Shown here: positions 60,430-64,000 of the stretch, piece by piece
Numbering within the stretch: position 1 is the stretch's first letter
Layout of the letters: each line of letters begins with the position of its first letter
Source of the DNA: D2472 sp964275585
GTDB lineage: Bacteria > Pseudomonadota > Gammaproteobacteria > Magnimaribacterales > D2472
Reading direction: 5' to 3'
NCBI GenBank assembly: GCA_964275585.1
Contig: CAXYCJ010000016.1
Coordinates: 1 to 64,000 of the forward strand
DNA: 64,000 nucleotides
Notes under the pieces: generated by a model
What the model was told of the DNA's origin: nothing
What the model saw: the letters and a program-made list of their open reading frames with translations, nothing else
Database searches by the model: none
Made by a program: the position numbers and the translations under genes

Positions 60430-62046
60430 ATGCGTTTATGGAATGGTTGGGGGAATGAAGATAGTGAATTAATGATGGAACTAAGCACTGGCTTACGTTC
60501 ATTATTAGAAGCTCTTGTTGGATCGGGGACAGCGCTTCCCCAGGCAACTCTAAACGACGTCATTTCTAAAGTGCCGAACACTCGTCTTGATAAACATCCA
60601 TTTATAATTACCGATCCAGAAACACGAGTTCGTCACGCTCGTGGCCAAAGTTTGCCTGACTGGTTAGAAATGCATAGTGGAAATGTTGATACATTCCCAG
60701 ATGGTGTAGCATTTCCTGAATCATCAGAGCAGGTAAGAGAGCTACTAGGTCATGCCAAAGAAAATAATTTGGTGGTCATTCCATATGGTGGAGGAACATC
60801 AGTGGTGGGTCACATCAATCCTGAGCAAAGTGAAAAGCCTATATTGACAATTGATATGGGAAAAATGAATTCCATGCTTAGCATTGATACGGAAAGTCAG
60901 TTAGCTACCTTCGGCGCTGGCACTCCAGGCCCCATCGTAGAAGATGAGCTTAAAAAACATGGTTACACGCTAGGCCACTTCCCTCAATCTTGGGAGCTTT
61001 CTACACTAGGTGGCTGGGTGGCAAGTCGATCAAGCGGCCAGCAATCGCTTCATTATGGGCGAATAGAGAATATGTTTGCTGGCGGTATTATTGAAACTCT
61101 GACTGGCACCATGATTATTCCAACCATTCCGGCATCTTCCGCAGGCCCTGATGTACGTGAGATGATTCTCGGTTCTGAAGGGCGCATTGGTATTATTACC
61201 GAGGTAACTTTGCGAATAACTCCTCTCCCTGATACTGAAAATTTCCAGGTAGTTTTTTTCCCTTCTTGGGAGACTGGTATCACTGCTGCAAGGGAACTCA
61301 TTCAGCAGCGAGTTGCTCTCTCGATGGTTCGCCTAAGTAACCCACTTGAGACAACTAGCCTTTTATATATGGGTGCAGGTAGCGATAGCAGTCACATCGT
61401 TGAGCTAGAGCAATCATTATCTGAAAAAGGTATTGGGTCAGACAAAGTAATGATGACATTTGGAGTAACTGGCACAGCTCGTCACTGTAAGGTTGCATAT
61501 GAACTCGCACTTGATCATTGCTCAGCTCATGGTGGTATTGCTGATCAGTCTGGTCTTGGAGACAATTGGGCTCATGGTCGATTCCGCGCACCATATCTGC
61601 GCGACCCTTTGGGTGCAGAGGGTTATGTTGTAGATACTATGGAGACTGCAGTTGACTGGTCGAAAGTCTCTCAAGCTGCTGAAAATATAGAGCAAGCGAT
61701 TCGTACAGCATTGGTTGATGAGAGCGAGCAAGTGCATGCATATACCCATCTCTCTCATGTCTATGGTCAGGGATCGAGCATCTATACTACCTACTTATTT
61801 CGTATAGGCGAAAGTTACGAGCAAGGAATGGATCGATGGATTAAGTTAAAAAAAGCGGGCGCTGAGCAAATCGTTGCTCATGGCGGGACTATCAGTCACC
61901 AGCATGGCGTTGGGAGGGATCATAAGAACTATTTGAGCGCTGAAAAAGGAACACTTGGTATAGCTGCAATTAATAGCTTATGTGAGCAATTTGATCCTAA
62001 CGGCCAAATGAATCCAGGAAAATTACTCCCTGATAATGAGATCTAA
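60430..62046 (+). CDS. FAD-binding oxidase, alkyl-DHAP synthase (AGPS)-like
   Basis: This 538-residue flavoprotein is of the PCMH/AGPS family. The start MRLWNGWG is the AGPS hallmark. VIPYGGGTSVVGHI is the FAD pyrophosphate site. SWELSTLGGWVASRSSGQQS and ILGSEGRIGIITEVTLRI follow, and the C-terminus has AHGGTISHQHGVGRDHKNYL, a histidine-rich loop like that of AGPS. AGPS exchanges an acyl for an alkyl chain on dihydroxyacetone phosphate in ether-lipid synthesis. The bacterial relatives often sit beside glpD and kinase genes, as here. ATG 60430 is preferred to GTG 60421. Exact activity is inferred. Confidence 0.85.
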   Translation: MRLWNGWGNEDSELMMELSTGLRSLLEALVGSGTALPQATLNDVISKVPNTRLDKHPFIITDPETRVRHARGQSLPDWLEMHSGNVDTFPDGVAFPESSEQVRELLGHAKENNLVVIPYGGGTSVVGHINPEQSEKPILTIDMGKMNSMLSIDTESQLATFGAGTPGPIVEDELKKHGYTLGHFPQSWELSTLGGWVASRSSGQQSLHYGRIENMFAGGIIETLTGTMIIPTIPASSAGPDVREMILGSEGRIGIITEVTLRITPLPDTENFQVVFFPSWETGITAARELIQQRVALSMVRLSNPLETTSLLYMGAGSDSSHIVELEQSLSEKGIGSDKVMMTFGVTGTARHCKVAYELALDHCSAHGGIADQSGLGDNWAHGRFRAPYLRDPLGAEGYVVDTMETAVDWSKVSQAAENIEQAIRTALVDESEQVHAYTHLSHVYGQGSSIYTTYLFRIGESYEQGMDRWIKLKKAGAEQIVAHGGTISHQHGVGRDHKNYLSAEKGTLGIAAINSLCEQFDPNGQMNPGKLLPDNEI

Positions 62047-62052
62047 TCCCCT

Positions 62053-63645
62053 ATGAATGGATTTACTAATCGTCAACAGCTTCTATCTGAAATGCGCAAT
62101 GGGGAGAGTTTAGATTGGGATATTATTATCATTGGCGGCGGTATTACCGGGGCCGGTGTACTTCGTGAAGCACGACGACGCGGTTATCGGGCGCTGTTGC
62201 TTGAGCAACAAGATTTTTCATGGGGCACCTCGAGTCGATCCTCTAAGATGGTCCATGGAGGCCTTCGTTATCTTGCTGCGGGAGATCTAAAACTCACCAA
62301 GGAATCAGTTCAGGAGAGACAGCGTCTATTAACCGAAGCTCCCGGATTAGTGGATCCTATATCTTTTTACTTCACCTTTAGAAAGGGCAAATTTCCTGGC
62401 CGCATAGCTATGAAGGTCATACTAACTATTTATGATTTTTTTGCTGGTGCCCAAGATAATAGATACTGCAATAACAAGGAGTTACTTCAGCGTTTTAGGG
62501 GCCTAGATAATAATAAACTTCAGGGCGCTAGCTGTTATACCGATGCCATGGTGGATGACTCTCGCTTGGTTCTTCGTGTATTACAAGATAGTATTCATGA
62601 TGGTGGATACGCGCTCAACTACACAAAAGTAGAAGATCTCTTGCTCAATGATGGAAAAGTTTCTGGCGTTACCATTGAAGACAAAGATAATTCTAGTTCC
62701 ATTAACTTAACTGCTCCGGTTGTTATTAATGCTACTGGTGCATGGGCAGATCGACTTCGAAATGTTGTAAATAGTGAGAAGCGAATAAGACCCTTGCGCG
62801 GTAGTCATGTCGTTATTGCCAAATCTTTATACCCTGTAACCGATGTAATGACTTTTCTGCATGTCGATGATAAACGTGGTGTATTCGTTTACCCTTGGGA
62901 GGGAACAACTGTTATTGGCACCACAGATTTGGATCATGATGAGGATTTAGATTTAGAGGCCAGTATTTCTGATCAAGAGGTAGATTATCTTATTAAAGCC
63001 TTTAATAGCCAATTTCCTAGCAATGAACTTAAGCGCAGTGATGTCTTGTCGACATGGGCTGGTGTTCGTCCTGTCATTGCCGCAGAAAAAAGTAAAGACC
63101 CTTCCAAAGAACGCAGAGATCACGCTGTTTGGTCTGATAGTGGATTAATTACCGTCAGCGGTGGGAAACTGACTACCTTTAGATTAATTGCGTTAGATGC
63201 GCTAGCCGCAGCAAAAAATAATCTCCCAGCAGAAAAAGAATTTTTTGATGATCGCGTGTTCTCAACGCCGAAAATTAGTGCACAGTCTTTGTCACCAGAA
63301 AATACTAGCTGGGGTCAACGCTTGCTAGGTCGATACGGTGAGAAAGCGATTGAGCTAGCTAATGATAGCTCGCTAGATGAACAACAAAACCTTGGTGAAA
63401 CTGAATTTTCTTTAGCTGAATGTAGATGGGCAGTAAAGTATGAGGCCGTGGAACATCTCGATGATCTGCTACTAAGAAGAACTCGGTTAGGTATGTGCCT
63501 TCCTAATGGTGGCGCTGCTCTGTATCCCGCATTAAAAGAAATATTCTCAAGCAATCGGGGTTGGGATGACGAGCGATGGCAAAAAGAAGTCAATCGCTAT
63601 GGAACAATCTGGAAAAACCATTACAGTCTTCCTAACAGATCTTAA
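62053..63645 (+). CDS. FAD-dependent glycerol-3-phosphate dehydrogenase, GlpD-like
   Basis: This 530-residue flavoprotein oxidises glycerol 3-phosphate to dihydroxyacetone phosphate at the membrane. The FAD motif is IIIIGGGITGAGVLREARRRG. GTSSRSSKMVHGGLRYLAAGDLKLTKESVQERQ is the GlpD signature. GVFVYPWEGTTVIGTTDLDH and VSGGKLTTFRLIA lie further on, with a helical C-terminal cap (EHLDDLLLRRTRLGM). The product would supply the DHAP used by the AGPS-like enzyme upstream. It is 6 bases after that gene. Composition is about 50 percent GC. Confidence 0.92.
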   Translation: MNGFTNRQQLLSEMRNGESLDWDIIIIGGGITGAGVLREARRRGYRALLLEQQDFSWGTSSRSSKMVHGGLRYLAAGDLKLTKESVQERQRLLTEAPGLVDPISFYFTFRKGKFPGRIAMKVILTIYDFFAGAQDNRYCNNKELLQRFRGLDNNKLQGASCYTDAMVDDSRLVLRVLQDSIHDGGYALNYTKVEDLLLNDGKVSGVTIEDKDNSSSINLTAPVVINATGAWADRLRNVVNSEKRIRPLRGSHVVIAKSLYPVTDVMTFLHVDDKRGVFVYPWEGTTVIGTTDLDHDEDLDLEASISDQEVDYLIKAFNSQFPSNELKRSDVLSTWAGVRPVIAAEKSKDPSKERRDHAVWSDSGLITVSGGKLTTFRLIALDALAAAKNNLPAEKEFFDDRVFSTPKISAQSLSPENTSWGQRLLGRYGEKAIELANDSSLDEQQNLGETEFSLAECRWAVKYEAVEHLDDLLLRRTRLGMCLPNGGAALYPALKEIFSSNRGWDDERWQKEVNRYGTIWKNHYSLPNRS

Positions 63646-63657
63646 GATGAGGTAGTT

Positions 63658-64000
63658 ATGAAAGAACAATACTTTTTAAGCATTGACAACGGCACCCAGA
63701 GTGTCCGTGCCATTGTTTTTGATGGACACGGTCAACTCATCGCAAAAAGTAAAATTGATATTGAGCCCTATTTTTCTAATCAGAAAGGATGGGCAGAACA
63801 ACACGCCGACTATTTCTGGGATTCACTCTGTCAGGCTTGCCAAGAACTTTGGCCAAAACTTCCTATACCCAAGGAATCAATTGTTGCAGTTTCCGTAACC
63901 ACACAAAGGGCTACGGTAGTTCCGATGGGAAAAGATAATCAGCCACTGCGACCCGCAATTAGTTGGCTAGATCAGCGACAAGTTGAAACCAAACCTAAAC
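63658..64000 (+). CDS. FGGY family carbohydrate kinase (5' part)
   Basis: This kinase runs off the window, with 114 codons visible. It starts MKEQYFLSIDNGTQSVRAIVFDG, the phosphate-binding loop of the FGGY family (glycerol kinase and xylulokinase). GWAEQHADYFWDSLCQ and AVSVTTQRATVVPMGKD follow, with PAISWLDQRQ at the end, as expected for the N-terminal lobe. Placement 12 bases after a GlpD-like gene suggests a glycerol or dihydroxyacetone kinase, but FGGY members also act on pentoses, so the substrate is open. Confidence 0.9.
   Translation, partial: MKEQYFLSIDNGTQSVRAIVFDGHGQLIAKSKIDIEPYFSNQKGWAEQHADYFWDSLCQACQELWPKLPIPKESIVAVSVTTQRATVVPMGKDNQPLRPAISWLDQRQVETKPK

Noticed and set aside
63683..63898. 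Open frame of 71 codons inside the kinase
   Set aside because: It is out of frame with the FGGY kinase starting at 63658, whose motifs are clear.
1..64000. CRISPR arrays, insertion sequences, tRNA or rRNA genes
   Set aside because: No spaced direct repeats, transposase motifs or tRNA-like cloverleaf were seen by eye; a tRNAscan-SE and Rfam run would settle small RNAs.

Overview
The window looks like a chromosomal segment of an AT-rich marine gammaproteobacterium, most plausibly of the SAR86 type. This is inferred from gene order, low GC and accessory content, not from a marker search. All 64 kb is densely coding, with no gap over about 130 bases between genes, and no tRNA, rRNA, CRISPR array or insertion sequence was seen.

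Region 1 (1-25936) is conserved housekeeping DNA. It opens with the 3' end of a sodium symporter gene, then ratA-rnfH converging on bamE, then fur, grpE-dnaK-dnaJ behind a heat-shock-type promoter, and dapB. A long co-directional run follows: rpsB-tsf-pyrH-frr-uppS-cdsA-dxr-rseP-bamA-skp-lpxD-fabZ-lpxA-lpxB-rnhB-dnaE-accA-tilS. This is the classic gammaproteobacterial order linking translation, isoprenoids, phospholipid, outer-membrane assembly, lipid A and replication.

Region 2 (25958-36964) mixes metabolic genes: enoyl-CoA hydratase, leuA on the minus strand, a diverged holD with rimI, and glutathione peroxidase. It also has an unusual fusion of an ElaA-like acetyltransferase to a membrane-anchored PpiC-like foldase followed by a HupE/UreJ transporter, an LLM-family oxidoreductase, and the arginine succinyltransferase genes astA-astD-astB.

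Region 3 (37038-58470) is accessory. An acyl-CoA synthetase and an enoyl-reductase-like protein precede a TetR regulator. The regulator is divergent from a twelve-gene co-directional run of nitronate monooxygenases, glutathione transferases, a haloalkane-dehalogenase-like hydrolase, DUF1330, DUF2855, DUF4345-like, metallo-beta-lactamase and SDR proteins. A 15-bp perfect palindrome overlaps two symmetric promoters between regulator and operon. Next is a minus-strand DUF3604-PpiC-HupE operon, so the PpiC-HupE pair occurs twice. Then come a Nu-type GST, a tandem HCCA-isomerase-like protein and a second DUF3604 lipoprotein.

Region 4 (58494-64000) has visibly higher GC and CGN-type arginine codons, suggesting horizontal acquisition. 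It carries an SDR, an NAD-dependent epimerase, an alkyl-DHAP-synthase-like flavoprotein, a GlpD-like dehydrogenase and a truncated FGGY kinase, possibly a glycerolipid or ether-lipid module.

The strongest candidates for undescribed biology are the TetR-controlled detoxification or catabolic operon, the repeated PpiC-HupE(-DUF3604) unit with its acetyltransferase fusion, and the glycerolipid-like island. Functions of these systems are inferences from families and context.
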